The notes beneath the pieces were generated by a model. The model was given only the letters and a program-made list of their open reading frames with translations, did not search any database and was not told the origin of the DNA. This document shows, piece by piece, positions 1 to 12,254 of a DNA stretch of 64,000 nt; positions within the stretch are counted from its first letter, which is position 1, and each line of letters starts with the position of its first letter. A program made the translations under genes and the position numbers. The DNA lies in contig JAIWZP010000016.1 in NCBI GenBank assembly GCA_025201375.1, positions 434,001-498,000 of the forward strand, given 5' to 3'. Origin of the DNA: Gongronella butleri. Its lineage: Eukaryota; Mucoromycota; Mucoromycetes; Mucorales; Cunninghamellaceae.

Positions 1-1040
1 ACCAAGGGGCCATGGCAATGTTTTGATCTTGCAAATAAGGCACCATTTCGCGTTCTTCCTCGCGATACAAGGCATTGTGATAGTTCTATGGGTTGAATGC
101 AGTGTGTGAGAATCTAGACATGCAGCAAGTTGGGGTGGTTTTTTTTTTTTTTTTTTTTACCTGCATGACCACAAGTTGCGTCCACCCGTTTTTCTCGGCG
201 ACGGCATTCAAACGCACGAATTGCCAAGCAGACATGCTGCTGGCACCCAAATAGCGAACCTTGCCGGCCTTGACAAGGTCGTGCAAGGCTTCCATGGTCT
301 CCTCCATTGGGGTGTTCTGTCAAAAATAAAGAAAAAAAGGAAATATGAATGCTTGCATCCTACAAAATCTAAGCGTCTCTTACATTATCGAAGCGGTGAA
401 TGTACAGAATGTCGAGATAATCCAGTTGGAGGCGCTCAAGCGATGCATAAACCGAGTCAAAGATCACTTTGCGCGAAAGACCCTACGAAAAGGAATGAAA
501 AATGTATAAGCACCCCCTGACTAACGCATTTTTTTCGTTTGTTTTTCTCACCATGCCATTGATGAGACGCAGATCGTTGGGAGGCACCGTCAGCAGATTG
601 TCGGAGGAACCTTGGTCAAAGACAGGGAAGTACACCTTGCTAGCCACGACCACCTGGCTGCGTGGGATATTGAATTTTTTAATTGCCTTGCCGACAATGA
701 TCTCGCTCAGACCATTGGAGTACACGTTGGCCCTGTCGCGATGGAAAAAAAAAGGTAAGTTTCGTTCTATTCATACTTGGCCGTGTCCATTTTACGTGTC
801 AATAAAGTTCACGCCGGCTTCCCAAGCCAAACGAAGCATGTTGAGAGAGCTCTCCTCATCCTGCACCCAGGAGCCAGCTTGGCCCATCCATTGAGGGTTG
901 CCAAACGACATGCAGCCAATGCAAATCTTCGAGACCCTGCAACACGACAACAAAATGCAAAAAAGTGAGTTTCTGAAGCTCCCCTTGACCGCGGCTCCTT
1001 CTTACTGAAGACCAGTCTTGCCCAAGCGAGTGTATTCCAT
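1..1040 (-). CDS. Aldo-keto reductase, 3' end outside window (partial)
   Basis: NAD(P)H-dependent reductase of the aldo-keto reductase superfamily, closest in feel to the fungal aryl-alcohol dehydrogenase / versiconal hemiacetal acetate reductase group. Exons on the minus strand: 1006-1040, 796-936, 552-732, 384-482, 161-316 and <1-85; 232 residues are visible. The protein opens [12 protein letters not shown], and the AKR catalytic tetrad can be placed at about Asp58 and Tyr63 (in DTANVYSNG), Lys91 (VVASKVY) and His148 (LYIHRFD). The later block [14 protein letters not shown] is also typical of the family. All introns are GT-AG; the one at 86-160 starts GT followed directly by a run of A. The C-terminal part of the barrel lies beyond the left edge, so the substrate cannot be narrowed. 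It is divergent from INTS11 with about 1.9 kb between them. Confidence 0.92.
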
Positions 1041-1123
1041 TGTTGAGTGGTTTTTGTTTTGAGTTGTTGTTGAGTTGTTGATGAAAGTAATGAAAAAAAA
1101 AGAATTGTGTCTTTGACGCGTTG

Positions 1124-1131
1124 TATTTATA
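1124..1131 (-). promoter_or_regulatory. TATA box of the aldo-keto reductase
   Basis: TATAAATA read on the minus strand, about 85 nt upstream of the start codon at 1040. Matches the TATA consensus; function inferred from position. Confidence 0.5.
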
Positions 1132-2829
1132 CGCGTCGGATCAGCGAGGTGATGGGACGAGGCGGGCGCTCTTCCCGATTAGGCAAAACACGACTTCTTG
1201 CTTGGGTTTAGGGAAGTCCGCCAGGCAGATGAGCAAGATGTTGCGTCAGGAAGTGCTAAAAAAGGCAAGGGCTTTGCGCACACTCTCCACATTTGTTTCG
1301 ATGGATCGTCCGGGATTAAGTTCAAGCGTCGTACATTCTGCCACACTACTTGCAAGACTCGGAATCAAACGTTCCACGAACAGTGGCGGAAGAGCGCAGA
1401 AAACGCGGCTTTGCAATGATGTTGTTGTCGTTTCGATATTTTTTCCCAGCACAGCCTTGTTTACCCTCTTTGCTTAGAGCGTGGTGAACATGGACCATGA
1501 TCCTTTTGGTGGGCGAGTGGTAAACAGGTGCTCAGATGGACCACTGTCTTGACAGATTTCACAAAATCATTTTCTTTTGATCCGAGTCGGATCGGCCCGA
1601 CCCGACTTTATTTTTCTCGGATGATTGGAACAGTCGTTGTTCCAAGCACACGGAATCTGAGCAACAGGCAACTTTTTCGACAGCCCAACAATTGCCCAAA
1701 AGGGAAAAAGGGGTAGCATTGGAACGAACAGCGGTGCCCGCCGCCATTGGCTGCTAGGTTTCTTACTAAGCGCGGCCTGTGCACAAAAAAAAAAAAAAAA
1801 GAAAACCAAGCTCGAGTGCGCCTTGTGCTACGCTTTGCAAAAATTCGATGCCCTCTCATTTTGCTCCACTCCGGCTCGCTGTCCTGTGCTAACACCTGTA
1901 TCAATTGTCATTCTTTTGCCTATTTGTACCAGCCGACCGATTAGGCACAGCGTCGTTCGAGCCCTCACACGAGCCGAATCATAAAACCAACGAAAATCAC
2001 TTGCACGCGCCCATGAACCCCTTGTGTCTCTGTAAAAATTGCGTAGAGGATGCTTTCTTTGGGTGCGCGGATGGCCAATTACGTCTTTTAAAAAGGGCCG
2101 CAATAAAATGAGAGACAATGTTGTCGAGTTAGCTTTCAGAGGTCGTTTTGACCTTGCTTTAGCCTGAATTCATGCAAAATACAATTCCTCAGAACTAAGC
2201 TATCCGATCCTGTACAAACTTGCGATTGTTGGAGTTTTGTGTTCGTCATCCTTTAGTTCAAATATAGGACCCGATGAACAAGATTCGGAGGACGTGGCGA
2301 GCAAAAGGGGAGTCCGATTTTCTTCGTTTTGGTAGTGCATGCGACAAGAACCCCACGTATCGACGCGCGAGTCACTTCAAGTGAATCAGCAGCCAAAAGC
2401 GATAAAAGCGCTTGGATTTTGGAGAGATCGCATCGAGATTTCGGCGACTTGGTGCGCAATGACTCTGAGAATTTGTATTTTCGAGGGGTTTGGCCAAAGC
2501 TTGTTTTTGAAGTACCGTTTTAAAGCGTGTCTCAAGAACGGCCAGATCATCCTTCGAGTACTAGCGCTTATTTGCAACGAGGATGGTAAAAATACAGCAG
2601 CCAAGTGGCAAAAGACCGGGGAAATGTATGCATTTTTTTTTTTTTTAGCGGTAGTCAGGCACGGCTGCGCCTCATGCAAAAGGCGCATTTCAAGAGCCGC
2701 ATTGTGAGCGTTTCTTTTTCGCACGTCTTCCCCGTCCTACTTTTTTTTTTTTCTTTGCTTCTTGCAGGTTTCAGCTCACTTTTTGTCTTTTAACAGCCAC
2801 ACCAGTCCTACAGAACAACAGACAGGCCG

Positions 2830-2830
<1 letters not shown>
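1132..2830. other. Intergenic region without a supportable gene
   Basis: Between the divergent aldo-keto reductase and INTS11 genes. Short open frames occur on both strands, but none has a recognisable domain, splice structure or compositional support. Several A or T runs of 9-16 nt are present. Confidence 0.5.

Positions 2831-2885
<55 letters not shown>
2831..2885. repeat. 55-nt poly(T) tract in the INTS11 5' region
   Basis: Uninterrupted T run ending 25 nt before the INTS11 start codon. Its exact length may be affected by sequencing or assembly of homopolymers. If transcribed it would be a U-rich 5' leader; otherwise it could be a nucleosome-excluding promoter tract. Confidence 0.9.
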
Positions 2886-2887
<2 letters not shown>

Positions 2888-2910
2888 TCTCTGCATCGTT
2901 TCCAAGCAAC

Positions 2911-5054
2911 ATGATCAAGGTGACTCCCCTTGGCGCAGGTAAAGCAAACAACATGGCGGCGGATGCACAGAGGGGTCGTTGTTGATATCCTTTTCTTTTC
3001 TTTTCTTTCTTTTTTTGTCACGCTTAAGGCCGCGAAGTGGGTCGCAGCTGCATTTTGGTCAGCATGGGTGGCAAAAACATCATGCTGGACTGTGGTAAGC
3101 GGCATTAAAAAGACTGACGAGCGCGTCTTTAACTTTTTTTTAAGGCCTCCACCCCGGTTATTACGACAGTCGACGATTCCCGTACTTTGATTTTATCTCC
3201 AAGAACGGCCACATGACAGAAATCATCGATTGTGTGTTGATTTCGCACTTTCACCTTGACCATTGTGGCGCATTGCCCTATTTTACCGAGGTTGTCGGGT
3301 ACGATGGGCCCATCTACATGACGCACCCGACCAAGGCGATCCTGCCGCACACGTTGATCTCGTCAATGCAAACGGTGTGGGGCGCGACGCCCAGCTTTTC
3401 AAAGGCACAGGTTGAGGCGTGCATGGCCAAGACGACGGGATTGCAGCTACACCAGTCTGTTTTTGTGGATGACGACCCGGATTTCGAAATCAAGGTGTAC
3501 TATGCGGGGCATGTGCTCGGGGCGTGCATGTTTTACGTGCGTGTCGGCACGGAATCGATTGTTTACACGGGCGATTTCAACATGGCGCCCGAGCGGCATC
3601 TTGGTGCGGCGTGGATCGACAAGGTGCAGCCTGACGTGTTGATCACCGAGAGCACGTACGGTGCAAGGGTGCGTCCGTCGCGTCGGACGCGCGAGGACGA
3701 GTTTTTGGGACTCATCCACGAATGCGTGCGCGACTACGGCAAAGTGCTGATCACATGCATGGCCATGGGCCGTGCACAAGAATTGTGCATGCTGGTGGAC
3801 ATGTATTGGGAGCGCAAGGATCTAACGTGGCCAGTGTACTTTGCCGACAGCCTGCCGTCGCGTGTCAATCACTATTATCAACTGTTCAGCAGCTGGACGA
3901 GCGAAAACATCCGCGAATCGCTGATGGCCGAGCGCAATCCGTTTGACTACAAGCACATCAAGCCGTGGGATCCCAGCTACGTGGATCAAACGGGTCCTTA
4001 TGTCGTCTTTGCTGGGCCCGGCAACATGGACCATGGCGTCTCCAAACACATCTTTCGCCACATTGCATCCGACGAGAAGAATATGATCATCATGCCGGGC
4101 AGCCGGTGCAGCAGCGGCAAGCTTGGCAAAAAATTGATGGATGGCAAACGTAAGATCAAGTTGTCGAATGGCGATAGCATCCCTATCAAGCTGCAAGTGG
4201 AGCACGTTTCGTTTGGCGCGCATGCTGACACCAAGGGAATCATGCGCCTGATCTCCTACTGCGAACCGCGCAACGTCGTCCTCGTCCATGGTGACAAGAA
4301 TGTGATGTTCCAGCTATCGTCCGTCATCCAAAACGATCTCGGCCTGCCATGCCTGTGCCCCGCCAATGGCGAGACTCTGGACTTGCCATCGCGTGGCCTG
4401 GTCCGTGGCCAAGTTTCCAAGGAATTGCTCGATGATGCCACAAAAACAGAACTGCATCCATTCGATAAGAAACAAGCCCCAATAGCGCCTGAAAACGCGA
4501 AAAATGCGAAAAACACGGTAGAAACGGCAAACGGCAAAGCAACGGACATCATGGCGGCCATGATGACAGTGCCCCCCACGGGCCAAACCGTGCATGTGGA
4601 CGGTGTGCTGCTTGTTCAGCCCGCAGGCTCGAAATTTGACATCAAATTGGTGTCACACGCGCAATACAAGGCCATGTTGCCCGCGGGTGCCCAAGATCCT
4701 TTGGCGGTCGTGCCACCGGCTGCACCTCGCAAACTCATTGTGGCCTTTGTCAAAGTCGTGCGCAATTACAATGTCGATGTCTTTGGTGCCAATGGCGTGT
4801 GGGCCTGGTTCTCCGTGTTGCATGCTTTGTATGCTGGCCTCGCACAAACCATTACTACCACTGAACACGCTGCCATAAAAGTCGCTGCTGAGCACGACCA
4901 CGTCCTTGTCGGCAATGTGCGCATCATGCTGGGCAACCCCGGCGAAATCGTCGTAAAATGGCCTCTAAATGATACCACTGTGCTGGGCAATTGGGTTGCA
5001 GACACCATTGCCAACATCGTCGCCGGTAAAGTGCGCCCGCAGGATGTCCTCTAG
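2911..5054 (+). CDS. INTS11: Integrator complex subunit 11 (metallo-beta-lactamase/beta-CASP RNA endonuclease)
   Basis: RNA 3'-end-cleaving nuclease of the CPSF73/INTS11 family, the catalytic subunit of the nuclear Integrator complex. Exons 2911-2938, 3029-3094 and 3145-5054 give 667 residues starting MIKVTPLGAG. The zinc-binding signature HFHLDH is at about residues 66-71; YAGHVLGA, YTGDFNM, ITESTYG, MGRAQELC, the HADTKGIM block and LVHGDKN follow in family order. It resembles INTS11 more than CPSF73: VGYDGPIYMTHPT, RHLGAAWIDK and the CPANGET stretch are INTS11-like, and there is a long divergent C-terminal region. The metal ligands all appear intact, so an active nuclease is likely. The start is supported by the conserved N-terminus recovered only after splicing two small exons. 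Convergent with DHX29, with 252 bp between stop codons. Confidence 0.93.
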
Positions 5055-5306
5055 CTCCATTCCCCCGCAAAAAATCTTACTTTTTTCTCTGTCTATTCCC
5101 CTGCACCCCCCCCATTTGCATCTATATCCTCTTTTTCCCTTTCTCTTGCGAGCCCAATGGGCCATCTATTCGTCAGCCTTGCACCTTTTGTTGCATCCTC
5201 TCTTCATCCACAAAGATAAAATTTGAAAAAGGCGTGTCGCCGCGTAATTCACTATTTTATTTATTTTTTTAAATTTGCCAATGGATGATGGCGTTGTGCG
5301 CAAGCA

Positions 5307-8300
5307 TTATTGCTTAAGAGCCAAGCTAAGCAGGTCGAGGATGCCCTGCGAAAGGATTTCAATGTCGAGCGTGGGCTTTTCCATCTTCAATTGCAGCACC
5401 TTGACCTAAATTGGTTAAAAAAAAAAGAGGTGAGAATGAACCAATGCGTCGTTTGAGCACTTTTTTTTTTTTTTTTTACCAGCTCATGGCGAAGGAATTT
5501 CACAAGCACGCCAGTGCGGCCGTAGCAGTGCATGGTGATCCAATTATCAATGATCAGCTCCTGGCGCTTGTGCTGCAATAAGAAACACAAAAAGTAAATA
5601 AAAATGTCAAAAACCAGGCGCATTGTGCAATGGATGATTTTTACCTTGATATCGACGTCCTTGGCAAACAGAACGAGCGAGAGAATATCAATGGTGGCTG
5701 TGTCCCACATGTAGGCATTGCCATTGGTGATGGACGCGTTGTTGTAGATGAGAAGGCGCGATGGCAAGCGATGCTGGTCATTGGCGAGGAGGGACGATGG
5801 GTGGATCTGCATGAGTTCGCGGCCCGGTTGGCTGAATTTCTTGAGGGCCTCGTTGTAGATGGCGACCTTTGGGTATAGGCCCGCAGTGATAGCGGCATGC
5901 ACCATGGTTGTCATGTGGCTGTACTTGTTGAGCGCCTTGGGCACGTGGGACGACGACGCGCGCGCGTGCTGTCGATCATTGTCGTCGCGATGGATGAACC
6001 CGATGCTCATCAGGAGCTCCACGTATTGCTTTTTGAGGTCCTTGATCATGTACAGCGTCTTTTGGCTCAAAAAGTTGGCCGCGCACCAGTCGGCCACCAC
6101 GACACGCCAGCCCGCGCCCGTCTTTGACTTTTTGGTCGCGTCAATCTTGTTCTCCCACGCCGCGTACGCGTTGTGCACCGCGTAAAAGTCGGAATAGCCT
6201 TCTTGGAACTTTTTGCGTTGTTCGTCGGCCATGAACTCTTGTCCAAATGGTCTCAGGAACGGCGACTTGTAGCTGAGAGCCGCGGCAATCGTGAGGATCG
6301 GATCCAGGCATCGCAGAATTGCACCAAACAGCATCATCTTGCCCAGATGCACATCCACCGGCAAATCGGCCAGATGCATGCCCAACGGCGTGAGCGACGC
6401 GTGCTCGTCATCGGCCAGCGCTTGCAGCTCCTGCAGTGTGTGCACCGCGGCGTCCACGCGGTCCGCCGGGGGCGCATCCAGCGCCATGCTAAGCACCACC
6501 TGCACCTGCCCCAAGTTCAGCACCTTGACACGCAAACACAATTCTTCCAGCGGCAAACGCAGGATCTCGGGCGTCTCGTAATCGTGCATCTTGAATAAAA
6601 AAAAAATGAGTACTCTGGACGCGTTGGAAAAGCGCGTTTTTCCTTACCTTTTCCAATGTCTTTGAACTAAAGAGCCGGAAACACGTGCCGTGCTGCACAC
6701 GGCCAGCACGACCCTTGCGCTGGTTCACATTTGCCTTGGCGACAAACGATTTGGCCAGGCGCGTCATGCGCATCTTTTCGTGGTAACTAGAGAAAAAGAG
6801 ACAAAAACAAACAAGTGAGCCAATGCACGTCTTTTTTTTTCTTTGTAGACGTACGACACGATGTTTGCCATGCCTGTGTCGATGACGACGGTGACGTCTG
6901 GGATTGTGACGCCCGTCTCTGCAATGTTGGTGGATAGCACGATCTTGCGCACGCCGTTTTCAGGGATTTCAAACGCCTTTTGCTGCATTTCCGACGACAG
7001 TGACGAGTGCAGCACGACGAGCGAGAACTTTTCGGCCTTGCCCAGCTTGGAATGAGACGCAATCAGGTCGTACGTCTTGCGGATTTCCAACATGCCCGGC
7101 AAAAACACCAAAATCGCACCGGTGCTAGGCACATTCAGGCCATCATCTGGTTCGATCGGTGGTGCAATCTCTTCAGCAGCTTGCTTATCATCAGGAACGG
7201 CTCGATTCTCCTCCAAATCAGCTTGTTGGTCGACGGAAACAGCTTGTTGGTCGTCAGAAGCAGCATTTTTCGCGTCATTCGGTGCCACTGAGGCGTCCTC
7301 GGTGGTCATTGGCGCATTCTCGGTGGCAATGAATGGTTGATCCGATGTCATCAATGTATTCTCGGCGGCAACGGACGCGATATCAGTGGCAATGGACGCG
7401 ATGCCGGTGAAAATAGAGGCGAAACCAGTGGCAGTGGGCGCGCCATCGGTGGCAATGGGCGCGTCATTAGCGGCGATGGGCGCGTCGCCAGTGGCATGTG
7501 ACGCGTTTTCCGTGGCATCGGCCGTGGGCGCGTCACTGGGTGTCTCGGTCTTGTTTTCAGGCGCGTCAGGTTGATTGTCTTCTTTTTTGACAGGGTGGGT
7601 GGCAGGTGCGGCGGCATTGACGAGGCACACGCGCTCCAGCAGGTCCATGAGCAGGTCGTAGTTTATCTTTGAGCGATCCATCTTGCGCAGCATTTTGTAT
7701 GTCTTATCCGCATACCCGCCCGGGTAATTGGCGAGCGTCTCCGAGGGCGCGTCCACACCATCATCGTCGCTCGACGCGTCGTCGTCGCTGTCCGAGATAT
7801 CGTAATTCACCTGCCGCGTGTTGCCGCCTGCAGACGACACGCGCAAAGAACCTTTTGCTGAAATTCACAAAAAAAAAAAAAAAAAAAAGAGCAAAATGAG
7901 CCATTTTGCTTGTAAAACATCCGTCCCCCATGTTGTTCTTACCAAGAGTTCGACGCTGCTTGCGCACGGCGTACTTTGAATAGTCCTCCAGCACATAGTC
8001 TATGAAACCACGCCCAACCAAAAAAAAAAAGTAAAATTCAATATTTAAAAGACTACGATGTAGTCTTTTCTCTTACCGAGGCTCTCCACAATGTCCTCGA
8101 GGTGATACACATCGACGGGGAACGTGCGACCTGGAATAGACACCATGGGGCAATTGCCAAAGTAGGCCGAGAAGCGCTCGGCATTGATGGTCGCGCTCAT
8201 GAGGATCACCCTAAAACGAGAAAAAAAAGGAGCCCTGTCAGATCACATGGCTGACCATCCATAGTCCTTACTTTAGATGAGGCGCCGTGTAGCACAGGCG

Positions 8301-11300
8301 CTGCAGGATGACGAGCAAAAAGTCGCTATCGATTGATCGTTCGTGAACCTCGTCAATGATCACGTAGTGCACACCCTGGAGCCCTGGGTCCGACTCGAGT
8401 CGCCTCAGCAAAATACCCTGTTGAAAAAAAGGAGGACACATGAGTTCACACCATGCCCAATGGCCTCTATTTCCACCTCTTTTTTCACTTGCCGTCGTGC
8501 AATAGATGAGCACATTGCCCGCAGACACCCTGTTTTCAAGGCGGATCTGGTAGCCAACCATGGCGTCCGAGGCGCCCGCAGACCGAGGACGGTCGCCCAT
8601 TTCCAGCGACACTCGTTGCGCAATGGATAGCGCCGAAATGCGGCGTGGCTACGAAAAAAAGAAAAAAAAGGAGTCAACGTTGGGTCCTTTCACTGCACGA
8701 GCTTTGCCTACCTGTGTGCAAATCACTTGACCCGGCGTGTTACCCGTGAGCAGCAACTCCTCTGCAAGGAATTGAGGCAGCTGTGTCGATTTGCCACTAG
8801 AAAATCACGCAAATAGGATTAGTGAACGCCTGCATTTGTCAAAAAAAAATCAAAAAAGGGGATGAAATAGCTCTATTACCAGCCTGTTTCGCCGGAAAGC
8901 ACGACCACCTGATGCGCGGCGATCTTCTCGAGCAAGTCGTTGCGGTAGGCGCTGATCGGCAATTTCTGGCGCTGCGCGTGCATGGCCTGGTAAGATGCCG
9001 TGCCCGTGCGCTGGCGGAATGTGCGTTGGCTTTGGCGGAACGCGCCGGCGCGCCAATCCGTGTCTGTCATGGGTTGCGCGGCTTCGGGTGACAGTGCAAA
9101 TGGTGAGCTGCGGCGGCGCTGGAACAATGCGTAAAAAAAAAAAAATGAGTCCATTTGCTCCAATTTCGTCTTTTTTCATGGGAATTACTTGGCTTGGCGA
9201 TGTTGGCAACCTATCCAAAGACGCCTGCAGCGTGTCGACAAGGAAGCTGAAGCGTCTGCGGTCGGCATCGAGCTTGGGGCGGTTCTCGGCTTCCGTCTTT
9301 ATATAGAGAAAATTCAAAATGAGGGGCAAAAGTCGATAAAAACGCGGTTACCATGATTACCTTTTCACGTTTCCATTTCAACCAAAGATCCTTGAACGGA
9401 GGCGACATGGCCAAATAGGCATTCGAGTCGGACGCGAGCGTGAAAAGGGCCCACAGCTAGGAAAAGGGCAAAAAAAAGGCTATTAAATATGCGTGTTTCC
9501 CCCCCCTTTTTTTTTTCTTTTTTTCATCGTTACCGATGCCAATTCGTAAGCGTGCTCCTTGTTCTCGGTGACCATGCCGGGCGGGAGCGAGATGTGGATG
9601 TCGTTGCTTTTTATTGGCGCCTTGAGTGTTACACCGGCACGCCAGCGCTTGGACGCGATGCACTCCTTGGTGAGCTTTGGATTGTCGAGAAAAGCGTGTT
9701 TATGAGCATAGTCGTTGAGATGCTGGCGCGGCGTGCGCACGGCGACGGGGAATGCGCCGTTGAGATCGACGAAATCGTATGCCACGGTGGTCTTGCTGAC
9801 TTCAGGGCTCTCGTCGCCGGCCATCTGCTCCGCCATGTCCATCCACCCACCAAAGAGCCCGCCTTGGTCATCGTCATCCTCGTCGTTGCTGCCAAATACA
9901 GGCGACATGGCGAGCGTCGGGCTCACGGGTGATTTCGAGGACGTCGAGGACGTCGATGATGCCCTTGCCCTTTGCTTTGCTTTGGCTTCTGCGGCGGCGA
10001 ACATGGCCTCTGCATCTTGTCGCTTGCGGTCGATTGAGCGCCGACGCGCGGTAGCCTGCTCCTGTCGCTCGACGTATTCCTCGTTTGCCTTTTCCGCGTC
10101 GTATTCAAAGTCATCGCGCAGCGAACGCAGCGAGCCCTCCAGGTATTGAATGCGGTTCTTGAAGATTTTGATCGTCTTCTCGTCCAGGGGGGTTGCGACC
10201 ACCGCAGGGGATCCAGAATGGCTGGCGCGTCGCTTCTTTTTCTTGCTTTTGCTGGATTCGTCCGATGATGCAGGCAGCATCGTCTTGAGCTCCTCCAATT
10301 GCAAACGCTTGCGTGCATATGCCTTGTTCACGTCGTCGCCGTCATAGTCAAATGAGTCAAACTTTTGAAAAAAAGGGGGAGAAAAAGATGAGAAAGCGCG
10401 TCAAACGCGTCATTTTTTTCATTTTTTCTTTACTGTTGGCGAATGTAGCAATTGCTGGATGCGATCGGCCTCGGGGTCGGTGGTGGGGGTGCTGCCAGCG
10501 GCAGGCACGGGCGTGAAATGGGATGCCGACGCGGCGCGTGTATCAATTGTAAGGGGTGGCAGCGTGGGCTCAGGCGCGACAATTGGAACAAGGTCCATCG
10601 CACCCGCAGCCACTCGGTTCGATGGCGACATGACCTCACGCGATGTTGACTGCGCCGGCGTCTCGTCCCTGGCCGCATTGCCCTATTTTTTTTTTTAAAA
10701 AAAAGGGGGGGAAAAGTCAGCAATCCAACGAGCCGTCCGTTGCCATCAGGGACTTACAATGGAGATGGTCAGCCTCTCGTCAGTGTAATAGCTTGCAAAG
10801 AATCCTGGCGGCATGCGGTCGTATGGCACATGGAAGCATAGCTTGCGAAATCAAAATGAGAAAAAAAAATTGAAAAACGGGATGAATTGCGTGTCCATGT
10901 TCCTCTCCGCCTCTCGAATATCTTACCCAATCGAGATGGTCTTCAATGACGGTGGACACAGTGGCTCCCATGGATTGCTCTACATCCTTGACATCAAAGC
11001 CAAGCTTGACGAGGGCACGAAACATTACATCGAGCGTGCCCACGACGCGGTCCTTTTCCGTGTCGGAGCTGCGACGCCGAATCTTTCTGAAAAAGGAGTC
11101 TGATCATGTCAAAAAGGAAACAGTCAGTAAATGGAAAAAAAAAAAAGCTGTCAAAATGGCTCAAAATGTTACCAAACAAATCGTGATTCTCGCGTTGGCG
11201 CGCCATGTCGAGGATTCTGTTCTCTGCTTCTGCCTTTAACTCAAAGGTGGTATCGACACGGCCGCGTTCCAGGGCAGCGCGCGACCCCTGGACCATGTCT

Positions 11301-11650
11301 AGCACCGCAAGCACCCCGTCGGCCTTTCTGTCGTTGATCGGCTTGAACTTTTCGACCAGCCTGTCCACGTCCAACTCGTCGCGCGTGTCCTCCTCCGTGT
11401 CCACCGTAGCAAGGGCTGGAGCCGTGGTTGTCACCGTGGTCGCCGTCGAAGCGCCGGAGGAACGACGCGCACCGCTGGGCTGGCTGTCGTCTTGCTTTGT
11501 GGCCTTGTCAGCGACTGGATCGGGCCGGCTGGAGGTCGCATTGTCGTTGTCGGCCGCGTCGGCACGTGTGTCAGGCGCTTTGCTGGCACGCGAGGGCAGC
11601 GACGTTGTCGCGTACCCACTCATGTTCTTTATTTTCTTCTTTTTCGCCAT
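5307..11650 (-). CDS. DHX29: DHX29-type DEAH-box RNA helicase (18 exons)
   Basis: ATP-dependent helicase of the DHX29/YLR419W group; in animals DHX29 binds the 40S subunit and helps scanning through structured 5' leaders. Exons: 11173-11650, 10927-11099, 10758-10841, 10434-10682, 9534-10361, 9361-9456, 9189-9296, 8880-9118, 8712-8796, 8493-8648, 8272-8417, 8077-8210, 7943-7999, 6855-7857, 6648-6786, 5645-6589, 5480-5572, 5307-5405; 1703 residues. The N-terminus is Lys-rich (MAKKKK), then a UBA-like segment ending DHLDWLCFHVP as in animal DHX29. Core motifs: Walker A GETGCGKST (about 748-756), DEVH (about 854-857), [11 protein letters not shown] and QRKGRAGR, then helicase-associated and OB-like domains. 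A 163-residue Ala/Thr-rich insert interrupts the core (see separate entry). The intron at 8418-8492 has a GC donor. Confidence 0.93.
7127..7615 (-). repeat. Degenerate Ala/Thr/Asp repeat insert inside DHX29
   Basis: About residues 1026-1188 of the helicase, between the LLERVCLVN segment and GAILVFLPG. The DNA repeats a loose 24-nt period encoding variations on [14 protein letters not shown], followed by an acidic Gln/Asp-rich stretch. It stays in frame and lies within one exon, so it is expected to be translated as a disordered loop. Confidence 0.75.
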
Positions 11651-12254
11651 ACAAAGTCGAACAGAAAAATGTGAAACGGGGAAGAAAATGCGTAAAAAAA
11701 ACTCAGCCTAGAACCACCTATTTAGCTTTTTTTTTTTTTTTTTTTTTTTTGAGGAGCAGGGCCTAGCACGCCTTTTTTTTTTCGAATTTGAAACAGAGAC
11801 TTTCTGATCTAGTCCAAAGTTGAACAAAAGGGAATGCTCGATCGGGTTGACAGTAAAAACAGGCCAAACATTGGACAACATCACTTGGCTCAATCCAGGA
11901 AAAAGTGCATTGGAAAGATTTATTTTCAGATTTCGCGCTTTTTTGACGGCAATGCGAGAAAGAGCGCCGGCTAGAGTGGTCCATAACAAGTCGCACCCAA
12001 GGGGAAGCATTTTATGCACAGGCAACGAGCGCGCCTTTATACCTGTGACGCGTCGAAAAGACTTGAAAAAGGGGAAATTTGCTCAGATTTGCGCTCAACG
12101 CGTTGGCTTTCAAACAATTTCTAGTTGGCCGATGATCAAAAAAATCCGGGCATCGCCTTGGACAACACTGGTTTAAACTTGAGGCAATTTGATCAAGCAT
12201 ATTTTGGTAAAGCATACTTTGCGTCATTTTAGCCGTTGCACCAAGTGCACGTGG
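11651..12254. other. Intergenic, upstream of DHX29
   Basis: Contains a 26-nt T run near 11729 and no supportable gene. Open frames here are short and lack similarity to any family I recognise. Confidence 0.4.

Noticed and set aside
1121..1477. Possible small genes between the aldo-keto reductase and INTS11 on either strand
   Set aside because: No conserved motif, splice signals or start context; length is compatible with chance.
7142..7560. Tandem repeat in DHX29 as a CRISPR-like array
   Set aside because: Units are degenerate, in frame with the helicase and without spacers; this is a eukaryotic coding repeat.
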